Part shown: positions 33,101 through 45,848 of the stretch, piece after piece
How the letters are laid out: each line of letters opens with the position of its first letter
Position numbering within the stretch: position 1 is the first letter of the stretch
Assembly (NCBI GenBank): GCA_004380135.1
Contig: QXCR01000031.1
Coordinates: 1-64,000, forward strand
DNA: 64,000 nucleotides
Source of the DNA: Stemphylium vesicarium
Lineage: Eukaryota > Ascomycota > Dothideomycetes > Pleosporales > Pleosporaceae
Direction: 5' to 3'
The notes under the pieces: model-generated
Databases searched by the model: none
What the model saw: the letters and a program-made list of their open reading frames with translations, nothing else
Told to the model about the DNA's origin: nothing
Position numbers and translations under genes: made by a program

Positions 33101-33716
33101 CTGTTCCTCGTGGAAAGCGATGATAGCTTCCTTGGCTGCAGATTCGGAAATGTTGGTCACGATGGTGGACCATGTTTCCTTGGAGGTAATGGCTTGCTCG
33201 AGTGCTTCCTTGGCTGCACCGACGCAAGTGCCGGCACGGAAGGCAACACGGACGGCTTCAGTGGCGAGCGGCAGAAGCTCGCTTAGTGATCTGGCAGAAG
33301 CGACAACAGAGCCTGCGAGAAGACCGGTGCATAGACCGACAACTCTTGTATTTGATGGGTTGGCAAGTTCTTTTGGGTTCTCGGAAAAGTAGCTGAATAG
33401 TTAGTAGTGTGCTAGAAAGATTCTCGGGATCAACTCACCCAATGTAGTGCGCCAATTGTGCGATGGTAACCATACAGCTCTCCATCTCAGGGACCTTCAG
33501 CCCCTTGGCGTAGTATGCTTCCACAAGATCCCATGTTGTGAGAAAGTTAGGAATGCGGTCTCGCTGTGTTCGTGGCAGCTTCTGCACCTCCTCGCGAATA
33601 ACAACACTGATCCTGTCGAGGAATGTCGTAAGCGTAGAGTTGTTCTTCCAGGTGCAAGCCTTCCGCAGGAGCGGGTACTGGTCGGCGGTTTGGTCTCCGA
33701 AAATGAGGACGTTCAT
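27128..33716 (-). CDS. PKS1: Non-reducing polyketide synthase for DHN melanin (SAT-KS-AT-PT-ACP-ACP-TE)
   Basis: Three exons (33716-33439, 33392-27230 and 27172-27128; 6486 bp) encode 2161 aa. Domains in order are: SAT with Cys114 in 'GLCTG'; KS from ~residue 372 with Cys542 in 'DTACSSS'; AT with Ser989 in 'GHSLGEYAA'; PT with catalytic His1322 ('ITGHQVNG') and Asp1514 ('SPYWIDSLAHL'); two carrier domains with phosphopantetheine Ser1694 ('GVDSLLSL') and Ser1823 ('GMDSLMSL'); and a thioesterase with Ser1987 ('GWSAGG') and His2139 ('GGNHF'). Architecture and length match the melanin PKSs of Alternaria, Bipolaris and Colletotrichum, which condense malonyl units into 1,3,6,8-tetrahydroxynaphthalene. 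The setting next to Cmr1 and a THN reductase supports this. The last exon adds only 14 residues (GVTLGKLIQQGLKL). A related naphthopyrone or conidial pigment product is the less likely alternative. Confidence 0.95.
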
Positions 33717-36700
33717 GTTGGCAAGGGTATAAAAGATGAATTAATAAAATCAAATTGGAATGATGTAAAACGTAGATGCCAACTAGGGCAGAGGAACCTC
33801 ACTGAAGGAGGTGTTGGCGATGATGGGGGTAAGCTTCTGAAAATGAGGCAGGGTAGTCGATTGAGAATGAAAGTGTGTTGGTTGATCCAGTATCCTATTA
33901 CAGGCGCTTAAGGCAAGGGTAATGGCCTAAGAGACTGGATGAGGGATGATGGGATATCGATGGTAATGGGAATGGAGGTACTGCTATATGTATGCGACCA
34001 GGAGGCAAAGATAGGCGTGAGATGTCAAGAAGGTGGCCCAGGCGTGGATCGCGCGATGACAAGCACAGTGCGTGCCGGATCTGTAACAACCCATGTATTG
34101 CGGAACGAAGTACTGCAGAAACATATTGACGTGAGAGTAAGTGTGGACCGCGGACCATTGCCTTTCCTGGATAGTACAGCCATGATTCCGAGGATGGATG
34201 GCGTGCAGATGCCGGCTGTGCGCCGAGTAAGCTCCCATGGCTATTGATAGATGGCGCACTAGGCGTGGAACCCAGCGGCTGAGGTATGGAGCCAATGCGT
34301 TGCGAATGATAGCAAAGATGAGACGTGGGGACCTCGATAGCAAGGGCACTGTCTCAACTTCGGGTTTAGTGGCTCGGATCCCCTCCCATAAGCCGGGGTG
34401 GGTAGACGTCGCGTCCGTGTGTTTTGCTATCAATTACAGCATCTTCCAAGCGCTTTCAGGCTTAGATCTATGCAGTCAGGAAGAATTGATTATAGTCAAG
34501 TCTGTATGCTGGAGCTGCTTCGCGTGAACCCTGTCCACATGGGGGAGGTTTAGCAAGACAGGCATTACGGTGCAGGACTTCCGTGCGAACCAGGTTCCTC
34601 GTTGTAGTTCCGTAACAACTTGTGGCTAATATGTCGTCCCGGTCAACAGCATGTCGTACTGTCGTGTTCCAGATAGTGCTATGGGGTCAGACATGAGGTA
34701 GACGAGCCAAGGATTGCGAAATCATCCGGCGGTGCTTCACGAACGCTGCCGAATCTCAGTCAGCGGTTCCTTGGCAAGATATCGAGTAATGTGATACCAC
34801 AGCGTTGTTGGCGTCGATCAAGCTTCTGGCGACCCCGCTCGGACTCATGCTAGTTGAGCGCGCTGGCTGTTGAAGGCAAGCACGCCTGCGTCTCGGAATC
34901 AGTGTAGCTCGGCGTCTTCTACGGATCGTCAAAGCGCCAGATACTCGGGTCGGCCGCTTTGGGTTGGTCTGGAAAACCAGCACGAGGAAAGCAACCATTA
35001 CTTAGGCGAATGAGTGATGTTTGACCTTGGGGGGGCCCAAGCGTCGAAGCCACAAGATACGAGAAGCGCGCCGTTGGGATTCTCATTTACACGTCCGCCA
35101 AACGTCTTCCTAAAGCTCGAAGAGATCATCGGAGGGCTGAATGATCTTCTCCCTTCGATGAGCACAGTCAGCCATGCGCGGTTTGCGGCCTCCCCATTAC
35201 CGGCGCCACAGGCGGTACTCCGAGCGTATAAGGAGAGCAGGCTGCCTAGTATTGCTAGGGTATCTCGAAGCAAATATCATGGTACATCCGGGCTCGCTTC
35301 GCTTGTTTCCGTGGGGCTTTCAGGCGCTGAATCATGGTCGAAACGAACCGTCTCCAAGCTCGGACTGATGTCGTGGAGAATAGCGTGCAAGGCTGTAGGT
35401 GCCGGTGGGCCACTCATTGTCCCATAACTCAACAGAAAGACACGTTAGGACGCGGTCACTATGTCGCTGGCACGTTGAGACGGCGTGGTTGACAGTGCTC
35501 GTGATGATCGTGTTCATGATTACGAGGTGACGTTCATTACGGAGAGCGGAGAACCGAATAAGCACTCTAAGTTAATGATCGACGTGTTTTCTGCTACGCC
35601 CCACCGCCTCCCGCACGTGTGAGCTTCCAGCCACAAGCTCGGAACACAGAACGACGCCTTGTCCCTGACAGCAGTCAGATTACACCGTCGTGAGAGACTT
35701 TACATGCGAGCCTGAGAATAGTAACTTGTTGTACAGAAGGTGTTTTATCATATAATTGAAACTGCTCACCAAGAGTGGGGTGGCGGTGCTGCGAATCGCG
35801 TAGCTGTTAAGGCACAAAGTTTAAAACTCCCTGATTTCATCGTGGGAACCCTGAAATGGTTCGTCGCAACACACGTTTCACTCTCGCATGCACCCTCATG
35901 TCGACGCGCCCAAAAAAGAACATCGCCTACGTTTGATACCTTGTCGCGGACTGGATGCGGTGAAGACAGGCACTGCATCCTGATTCCCTGGCCCTACAAA
36001 ACCACACTTCCCCCTTTCTGCACCCGCTTTGTTTTTCTCTCCCATTTTTGGTTTTTGATGCCAGTCGCTTTAGTCTCCGCACGCATAGAGCCACCAAATT
36101 GGGATGCACCTGCGTGTGTCACACCTTCCAAAGGCTCTAGCTCCATGTAACTAAGTGTGTTGTCTCCTGAGGTGTTGCTCTTTCTGGTGGGCTTTGGTCA
36201 CGGGACCGTATACCGAGTCACGATACCTAGGTATCCTTTTTCCACCAACGCATACATCCGCGTCAGTGCCATCGAAATTAGTGGCCATGTCGCTACCTTA
36301 CAAAGATACGCTTAGCCAAGGTATTTCTCAACATTTTGCATATTCTTTAGCATGTGATGATGTCTGCTGAGCCTAATAGCCAGCTAGGGCAACCCACTTG
36401 ATCAGACACAGCACTACGATACTTGCCATGGAGATTAGCCAATGCCACGGAGACACTGCGCTTCATCCAGCTATAGTATCGGCCCCGCATCATCGCGAAT
36501 CTATGATTATGGTACATGTAGCGAGGGCTCACCAGCGTCTTCTCAACAACACGTGTCAGTCTTCTCCACTATACACCCAGCTGCCATTATCATCGTCCCT
36601 GATCCAAGTCCTTACCTGTGCATTGCGCATACCGTAGCTGCAACATGCTTTCATGAGTCTGCACGGTACCTTGACCGCATACATGTCGTAAGTGGTGATG

Positions 36701-39700
36701 TTCAGCATCTGGTCAATCCTTGCTCTTGCATGCAGGCTGTTTGATTCTATGAATCGCTCCCGGAACGTTGGTTCGGTCGCTAATGCTGCGAAATGCGGCA
36801 ATCAACCACTCGAAATGGAGACGTTGCCGCCTAGTCGTGTATTGTCCATGTCTTTACTGCCCAGTCATCCCATATGAAGGCCTCATCATCAACTGAGATA
36901 GCCATTCGGATCAGTGAAACCATCTGTTGGATTGACAGGGACATTGCACTAGCGTGACGGCACATCTACAAGGTTGGCATGAGTATCTAGACGGCCAAGC
37001 GTGCGATACGTGTCGCCCAACGCTTCAACGACATCAGTTCTAGAGCGTGTGCGCATATGTATGGGAAATGCCAAGTTGGTCTCGTGGACATCTTGATAAG
37101 GCGTGCGGAAAGCCGGATGGTCGTGTTTGCGAGGTATTCAAGTGCCCGCTTCGCCCGGATCTCCGGCGTAAGCTTGCCCAAGTGAATCTGCCTTCACAAT
37201 TTTATCCGGTCATCTCCAACAAAGACATCTTCTTCTCGGAGAAGACGCTCGCTGGATCCATGACAAGATGCTGCATGATTGCTCCGCGCAACAGCCACAG
37301 AGCATCATCGAGTTGTTAGCATCTCGGTAATTTCTCAACACAACCACTCTTCCAATTCGAGTAAAAAAGGATTCTAGTGGCTTTTCTTAACGGGCCGCAG
37401 AGGTTGACATGAGCGGGCCGAAGCCAACGGTAAAATCGATGATGCGAGCATCTGGCGTCTCTCCAACCGCGCGATTCGCCTCCAAGAACATGGTTCGCCG
37501 GAGCTGACTCCTAATACAAAGTTTTCGCAACGGGATGAAGCGTCGTCAGGAAAAGAGGGGTATCGTAAATGGCGCATTCAGACGCATGTGTGTATTGAAG
37601 TTGACGTCTTTCGCAATCACATCTCGCATACAGGATGTTGTCGGGATGTTCGTCCGCAGTGGGCCCTCGGACTTTTGTTCCGCCCGATCAGCAAACCCCC
37701 ACGACGCAATTGAAGGAGCCGATCTAACGTGGAACCGAGTCGCACGTTTAGCGCATCGATCCTCCAATTGGGAACGCTCTTAGCGGCTAAACGGATCGCC
37801 CCTTAGCCCGCTAGGATTTAACTTGAATCTTGGAACGGCTGCTTTGCGGAGCAGGACAATGGGACTAGCGTGCGCGCATCCGCGCCGAACCGCCTCTTCA
37901 GTATCGACTTTTACCTCATCGAAATCGCTGCATAAGGCGAATATTGATGTCCTTCAAGCACCATACGGCCGAATCGTTTCATCGGCGGCCATCCCGGTGT
38001 AATCTTCAGATGCCAGGAGCAAGATCTCTTGGTAACTCTAGGCAGTTGGAAATTTATGCGCGGTAGCCGCAGCCATTTTCTGAAGAAAACGAAGCTACTA
38101 TATGCGGAGCCGTTATATCATTGCTGCAACCTTGAGCAAAGAGTTCGCGTTGATTGCTAGGCTCCATGTGGTCGGTACTCTAATCTGGGAAGAAAAACTG
38201 AATTCTCTCGCCTTCCCTAGCATACCCAAATCTCATCTATTGCCGGAGTGGGTACTAGGGTTTCTTCACGTCCTAAAAAGCCGTATTAGCGACCCGGATT
38301 ACGGAGTCATCTGGAATGGGAAGGTCCGAGGCTTTCAAGCAGATGATGGGAACCTTGAGAACGGATATTATATTACTATACATACTTAGTAAAGTAAAGC
38401 GTGAAATACGTTGTACGACTTCTAGACCCCGCGGTTGAAGTGGCATGTTTGTGTCGGTCCCTCGATCGATAGCGTTTGTGAAGACCGAAGGAATCCTAAG
38501 CGAGCCAAGAGATGTGGTAGCACAAAGTGCCGTCAGGCATCTAATAGCAGTGCAGCCTCGCGAAGACACCAAGTTCTCGTTTTGTGGAGAAGGCAGTGGA
38601 GAAGTCTCAATGTGGGGAATCACGCCACGCACTTGGTGTTGAGGCTGTTAGTGGCTCGTAAAGCTCTTGAATGACGGTATAGACCATGTCGCTGGTAGAT
38701 GATGGGATCGTCGCTGTTTTGTTGGAGTGATACAGCGACGACCCCAATCTTGCAATCTGAGTTTCGCTATTACATCAGCATACGGAAGCGACTACGGTAA
38801 CCCCAGGCAAGAACAATCTAATTCACAAGTCACAAGACCCATCAATTCGGGAAGCCATCGCCGTTGATGTCCGCTTGCAAATCCCTAGATGCCAAACTAT
38901 CTCGTACTTTTGAACACGGTCCGAATATCCCAGACTGCATTTACCGTTCAATCGGGCTTGTGCTTTTTTGGGTTCCGGCAGTCGATGAGCACGTGGGAAA
39001 AGGGACCCATCGTGTTACGTGTATTGTGACGCATGTACGATGTTCTAGTAAGTAAGTAGCTGCATTGTTTTGTGGAGGCCTTGTCCGATGCTCCCACGTG
39101 AGCTCTTTTCGAAACTTCGTGATTTTCGAGATGCTCACATCACTAGTCCGTTTTCAAAGGATATTTCAAATCGAGAATCAGAGCTCAATAGCACATGAGC
39201 ACGGCATTCTCGTCCGGCCGTACATGATGACAACGCACGAGCAGACTCACCGCTAGTCATCAGGTACATCTGAGTCTCAACATGTACAGTCAACTTACTT
39301 GTAGCACGCCAATATCTCCATTACAATCTCTTTCGTCTGTGTTCTCCCCTGGGGGGTTGTCGTGATGTAGCGATGTTGCATATGAGCGCCTTTCCATGTC
39401 GTGCTACATGATCTTGTGCAATTCCCAAGACGCCCTTTGAATACTACCATGACGCCTTGATCTGAGCTTGTGGGAAATTTTGGCTGCACTTCAGCTGTGG
39501 GACGTGTGAGCATATGTGAACATGCTGTGCGCTACGAAGCCACGTTGATTGATGCACCTAATCTCGTGGTGCATAACCTAGCTTTGTGACACGGCATAGA
39601 CAGAGTCGTACGAACGCAAGAAGAGGCGTTCCGCGACGACTGTCAGCTTCTTCTCATTACAGGATATGGAGGGATGTCGAATCATGATGTGTTGGCTGCA

Positions 39701-42700
39701 AAACTCAAAATTTGTGTACGCAATTCGCACTTCGTCATCCCCTGGATTGTTCTTAGAGATGAGCTCCGACCTTGAAACGGCAAAATCACCGAGCTCTCCA
39801 TACAATCCGGCCGGGCAGTTGAAACGCCGAGTACGAGAGGCCAAGACAGGGAGCGCTGGTCAAAGGAAGCTTTGGATCTTACGGATAATGTCTCACATGG
39901 TGGCTGTGCAGGATCAGCTCCCTGGGCTTATCATCAGTTAAGCTTCGTTAGAAGTGTTGTGCTTGAGTTACTAAGAAATGTCTGATATAATTTAATCGAA
40001 CAAGGCTATGGGCGATTCGGTAGATATCTTCGCGGCGAGCATGCACCACCATTTGAAACGCCATATTGTACTGCATATCTGGCCTTGGTGTTGGCAGCTG
40101 AATGAACACCATCCATCAGCTCCGGTCGCTTGCACACATAATGCGGGAAGAACACCTGTTTGTTAGCGATTATGTGAGTAAGACCATGTACGTGCTGTCG
40201 CCGTCGTTGCGAACACAAGGTTGATAATAAAGCTCGGATGAAAATAGTACCCTCGAGATTACGTGACATTTGGGAGGATGCATGGTCCTGGCAAGATTCT
40301 TCGAGCCGCTCCAGAACGATTCTGTGCGAGGATAAATGCGTGATACGAGGCTTTCGCCTCCGCCGTAGTGGCGCAGTACCTGATGATATTATGCATATTA
40401 GGTCAAACAACCATGGTTGCTCAAAGTGTTCGGCGCGCTCTAATACCTTACCTTAGTCGCACCCAAGATAGCTCCTGTTCGCAATATGGAACTGATAGGA
40501 TGCATCAGTGGAGATAAAGGAACGTCCGAGATAAGGCAGAAAGTCGATCTTGCATAAGTGTGCAGGACAAAGAGACGATCCCAAGGTATGTGTTCTCTAG
40601 CTTGGATTCTGGGGAGAGAGCTTCCTGCGTTTGACCCGTATGCGGCCGTATCGTCAGTGTTTACGGATCAGCGCAATACTGGACGTGGCTGACCAGATCC
40701 GAACCAGGCCAGTACAGTACAACCAAGCTAGCTGCACCTGGCTGGACCGGACTTATCCCACAGCTCTGGCATCAAGGCACGTTCATGTAGAGGTATCCAA
40801 GGTCGTGAATCATCGCACGGGTTAGACGATACGATCCACCAGTGTCGACCATTGTTCAGTCGTCATACTTAGGTAGCTAATCAATTCTGGTTCATGGTTC
40901 ATTCTGAGTAATGCACCATGTGAACCGCATACTGAACGCAGTCGCCACGTGAATTTCATGTGGTGACCCAATGGAAGCAGAAAGAGACGTCCGTAACACC
41001 GGGAGGTATTAAGGTTCGGGAGCCCGGAATGCCGCGCGTGCGAAAGATGCTGCGCCTTACTTAAGCACCCGCGGTCAAGATTATTAGCGAGCACCGAGAA
41101 ACGTGTGCACATTCGTACCCTCTACTTCTGCTTCGTGAGAGTCAGCCCCATGTCGATTGCACAAAACAAGCTGCGCATCGCTGACCAGCAAGCTGATGGC
41201 CAACCCGATTGCTATCCGCCTTTTGCCTTGCAGTGGGATCGGAAAAATGGTGGAGATTAGGGGGTACGACCCAGTTTAGATTCATACCAGACACATATAT
41301 TACAAGCAGATGTGCATATGGAGAATGGTGCTAACGTGGGGTAGCAACGTGATGGCATTGTTCCATTTAGGCCAACATGGGAGGGTCGTGGTACTGATTT
41401 CTTCCATAGAACTTCCGAATAGTGGGGTCGGCTGGGAATAGTGCTTGACGAGGATGCGGTACTCCGTGTAATGACGGAGCTCCTCCGGCTGCACGTAAGC
41501 ATCTGGAAGTACCTGCGAGGAAGCCCCGGCGAAAAGTGCGAGGATTGCGAGAGCGATTTACACATGGACCTACCGTGTTCAGTCTCGTAGTTGTTCCGTA
41601 TACGTCCAAAGTATGTTGCCATTACTGCTGACAGGTGCGTAGTAAGTGGTCTGACCTGGGGTGGCCTTTTAAGGTTTCCGGCGGCAGATTCCTGGCTGTA
41701 GTCACGTCGCCCATAGGCTAAACAACTGCGCAACTGCAGATACCTGAAGGACAGTCCCGACGCGTTGTATGGCCATTCTGTTTTTTATTTTGCCGTTAGA
41801 GATGGCTGATAATGTAGAGTTACAGAACCTTGGAAGCAAGGCCGCCGGGGGCCTTGGAAGCCATTAGCGTCAGCGGTTTCGACGCTAGTCCAGATCCGTA
41901 ACAACTGCTGAGCCACCAATATTTCTATACATGAAACCTGCATGATCGTCATCAGTGACCTTTGGCAGTGGTTTCGACAGGACGTAGTTATCTTGCCATG
42001 TGAAACTGCGATGCCATGGTGGGCTTGATCTTATCGTGGATAGCTCCGCTCCTTGAGACAATGAATCATCTTCAAACCTGTGCCAGTAAGCAACGCATGT
42101 CGGCTGGGGGTCAGCATATTCTGGGATGCAATGTTAATATGTCTGACAGGCGCAAAATCTCCGCAGCGGGATGTCTCGGCAGTCAGTCAGCCTACCGTTC
42201 CTCCGCTCCCGCCTCACCTCTCCATCCAATCAGAGTACAAGGAAACTTCTCCTGCCCCGATCGCAACCACAGTCGCGGTTTGCGCAAGCATTTTCTTAAC
42301 CACGTAAAGTTTTGTGAACAAGATCTATCCATCTTGTTAAACTTCAAAATGGTAAATTTACGACAGTAGTTCCGCGATACTGGGTCGCTCAAGCATGCTT
42401 GGACGCTGTCAGCCCGCGCCACATCCTCACCGTCAATTGCTCACTGTCCACCTTCAATCTCGAGACCCTTACATTCGGCCGAAGATATGTTGCTGTTGTG
42501 TATCTGTGCAAAAGAACCGACAGATCCAAAATAGCAACATGTATATCATCCAGGAGAAGATGCTGCACCCATGTCTCATCAGGGATTTAGCAGCCGGAGG
42601 AAGAGCTTCCTGGCTGCTGGAATACCCATGGTACTCGCAACCGCTGCTAGCGAATCGCCTCTTCTACAATAATCAGGAATACGATCCATACGGCTAGCTA

Positions 42701-45700
42701 TTCAGAAGGCCGTGGGAACAAGCTTCGCCCCTCTCAGAGCGTCAGAAGGTGTGCGCAAAGGCTTGCGTGGCTACGTGGACCGTATTGTAGGACGAGTGAT
42801 TCGAAATGAGGAGACACTGCATGTCTCGGACGAAGTCTCTCGTAAAGAAATGGGGAAGGCGCCTTTCGTGCTCTGCTTCGCGTAGGGACACTAGCTCCTG
42901 CTTGTGACCACTATCGCGCTCAAAACACGCGCGCCGTGTCCGTGATTGTATTTAATATGGCTCTACGCGTTGCGGCCCGTGACGATCAGACTTGCATCCC
43001 TTGCCTAAAGAGAGCAGATAAGGGGACGCCGCGATGATTTGCGAAAGGGGTCCACGGTATGTGTGATAGCCATCTCGGCTGTTTACTTGCATGCGCCATT
43101 GTAAGACAGCGGTTGCGGTCGCCTAATTTGAAACGGTGGTACTGAGTCGTGCCGGCCGTGCTCAGAACACCTGTGGGGATTCGCGACTCGCGAGACGACT
43201 GCGTGAGCTATTAACCTCGAGGTTTGTTTCAATAAGATGTAGCGTGTTTCTAGAACCTTTTGCGGATTATTATTAGCGATTGGAGGATCTTACAGGCGTC
43301 GCGTACATCATCGTGACACGACAACGTTCTCTGCAATGAGTTGTTCTCTTTCTCTGGTAATCTCGCGAATTTACGCCCACTACGCTGTGGCGCAGAAATT
43401 GGGCCGTGAGCAAATCGCATACCAGACCCGGTTCGGCCGATCGTTAGCTCGACATCCTTTTTTCGAAGAGATCGGCCTTAGGGCTGGCGTGGGGTAACCC
43501 AGATTCGGTTCGCTGCCTTGACGAGAAACACTTGCTGTCTCCCAATTGGAACTTTGGTCGTTCGATATGCTTACTGACATGTCGATCTTCCCCAGGTCAT
43601 CGCAAAGTTCAGGTAGCCTTTCGCTTTCAACCAACGCCTCTCCACAAACATAGCTTGTTGGGTGGCGTGGGGTCTCTCCAATATCGTTTGCATCATGAAG
43701 AACGAGGTAGCGGGTGTGTAGATTACGCGCTGAGTGGGCGGTACATTTGGGACATTAGTCTCAGCGGCATGCCGCTGAGGGGCCAAGTGTGAGCCCAGCA
43801 AATGACTGGTCCGTGCAAAAGACGGTGACAGCTCTGAAATTTGGTTGCATGTCTTGAGCGAGCGAAAAAGCATTTCTTAGAAGTTGTCAAGTCACAGACC
43901 GCAAGTGATCGCCCGCAAAGCAATTCAGTGTTGAACACACCACTAGAGATTGAACAACGAGAGTAGTTTACTGTAACAGTTGGAGCATTGCATTCCAGAC
44001 GTGTCAAGCGTGCCGCCATGGCATCGCGAATTCGCCCTGCGTCCACTAAGAATGAAGCTGTAATGGAACCACTTTTGTGTCCCGCGATCACGTGCAATAG
44101 TAGCACGATGCAGAGCGGGTGGCACTAGGTAGAGGTCGAACTGGTGCCCGCGATATTCTTGGGCTACGCCAGCGCCAGTGACGCACGGGGCTCACCGTTC
44201 GAAACACTTCTCGAGCAAAGGCCCACCACAGTACGGGGATGACGACGGGGAGTCTCATCGCGAACCGTCTAAGCGCCAAATAATGAAGTGGGGTTCTCGG
44301 CTGGCGGTGGAGGCCATTGTTGCAGCGCGAACCTTGCCGCGAATCGATACATCCAGAAGGGCAATGGCCTTGCAACGGCGGTATAGAAGACTCCATATGT
44401 CGCTCGGTTAGTGGTCACGGCGACGAGCAGCGCAAGAAGCAATCGCAGTCCCGCTACGACACGCGCGGAGAGCTTCTCTTCAAACGTGTTGTTGACTCGC
44501 TAGGTGCCTGTTCTGTCAATGACGACTCAGCCGCGCGATGCTGACAGCAGGCTGTCTTATCTCGTGTACTGCCGCCCATCACTTCCTGCGCAAGTATGAA
44601 GACGCGAAAAGGCTTCGTATCGGTCGCGAGGAGGGCTGAGCCAAGCTCACTGCTGGCAGTGAATGCCTTGCTTGCTCGGAAGCGTCTATATAGAGACATT
44701 GGTGTATCTTACCGACAGGCCCCTAGGCCTCCACTGGTGCTGATTCGACGCGCACGCGGGCGCCGATCACGGCAGTAATATTGGCGTATTGCAAAATACA
44801 TTACGGGCGTACGGGGTGTTGTACTGTCTTTTTTCCTAAGACGCGGTGTATTCGCGCTCGGTTCTCGGGCTCGTGGCTGACCGGGCTCGGCGGTCGTCCC
44901 CCGTAGCTCTCAGCACGCACCCTCCACCCTCCCCTCCACCAATCTAGTCCGCGGTGCAGATCTCCAAGATGTATCCCTGTTGTCGCTGAGTCTTATCATC
45001 AACGCCGTGCAGATGCCCCTGGTCGCTCGAAACAATTCCATGGGCTAACCGGGTCAGGCTCGACCCACCCAAGAGCCTGGCGCGCTGCATGTATCTGCGA
45101 GGCACTAGCTCATAGCTCTCGTGCAGCTGGATCCCTCCTCAATTGATGAATTCATCGTCGCTCAGATGCATAATCAACACTCCCTGTTGGGAAAGGCCGC
45201 CAGTCGAACCCGCTCTTACATTTTCTACGTCTATACGTACTCAAGCCTCGAGAATTGCCTTTTCCCACGTCAATCCTCTCATCGTGATTGTCTTCCTTCT
45301 CCATCACCTGCCATCCATACCCTCGACTGTGCTGAGTCTACTGAACAGCACATGTACCACTTGGTCGTTCCATGTCCTTGTCGTTCTCACACCACGGCTA
45401 GTGAACTTTCTCTGCAGTCAGCTCCACAGCCTTCTTGACACACAGTTTCCGTCTGACGTCCCAACGGAATACGTCCAAGAACCGACTTGACGTTCGCTAT
45501 TCCCACCTTAGCTCTATACCAGTCTCCACCCCATGCCCGCCCCATAATCGGACGTACAAGGACTACCAGTCTTCCCAAGCAATCGTCCACTACCCTGCTT
45601 TCTTCTTGGCTCACCGTTACCTGCAGCCACAAAGGCCCTCCTCCCCGCTTCTGTCCTCGCCACTTTCTTGCACCCTCTTGATATTCCTGCCTCCAGGTCC

Positions 45701-45848
45701 ATGGCCTTGGTTCACTCTCGATAGTCGATACAGCACATCACCACCGGACCCCCGTTTCAGACCGGCCATCCGACCATCCTCCTCCCCTCGTGGCCAGACT
45801 CTTATATCCAATTCGCTTCAGTAACAAACACTCCACACTGATCTCAAC
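33717..45848. other. Gene-poor interval of 12.1 kb between melanin PKS and its regulator
   Basis: This is the shared upstream space of the divergent PKS and Cmr1 genes. No frame longer than 158 codons occurs and none has a recognisable domain. The only frame that looks somewhat coding is 35017-35427 (+). From about 45.1 kb the sequence turns rich in C and T, as expected of the Cmr1 leader. No tRNA, transposase or reverse-transcriptase fragment was recognised by eye. Confidence 0.55.
35017..35427 (+). CDS. Doubtful small open reading frame, unknown
   Basis: The frame starts with ATG and encodes 136 aa (MFDLGGAQASKPQDTRSAP...). It is the most protein-like frame in the PKS-Cmr1 interval, with mixed but not low-complexity composition. 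I recognise no domain. The opposite strand is also open over 34998-35273, so one of the two is likely a shadow and both may be chance. It could be a remnant of a repeat. Confidence 0.15.
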   Translation: MFDLGGAQASKPQDTRSAPLGFSFTRPPNVFLKLEEIIGGLNDLLPSMSTVSHARFAASPLPAPQAVLRAYKESRLPSIARVSRSKYHGTSGLASLVSVGLSGAESWSKRTVSKLGLMSWRIACKAVGAGGPLIVP

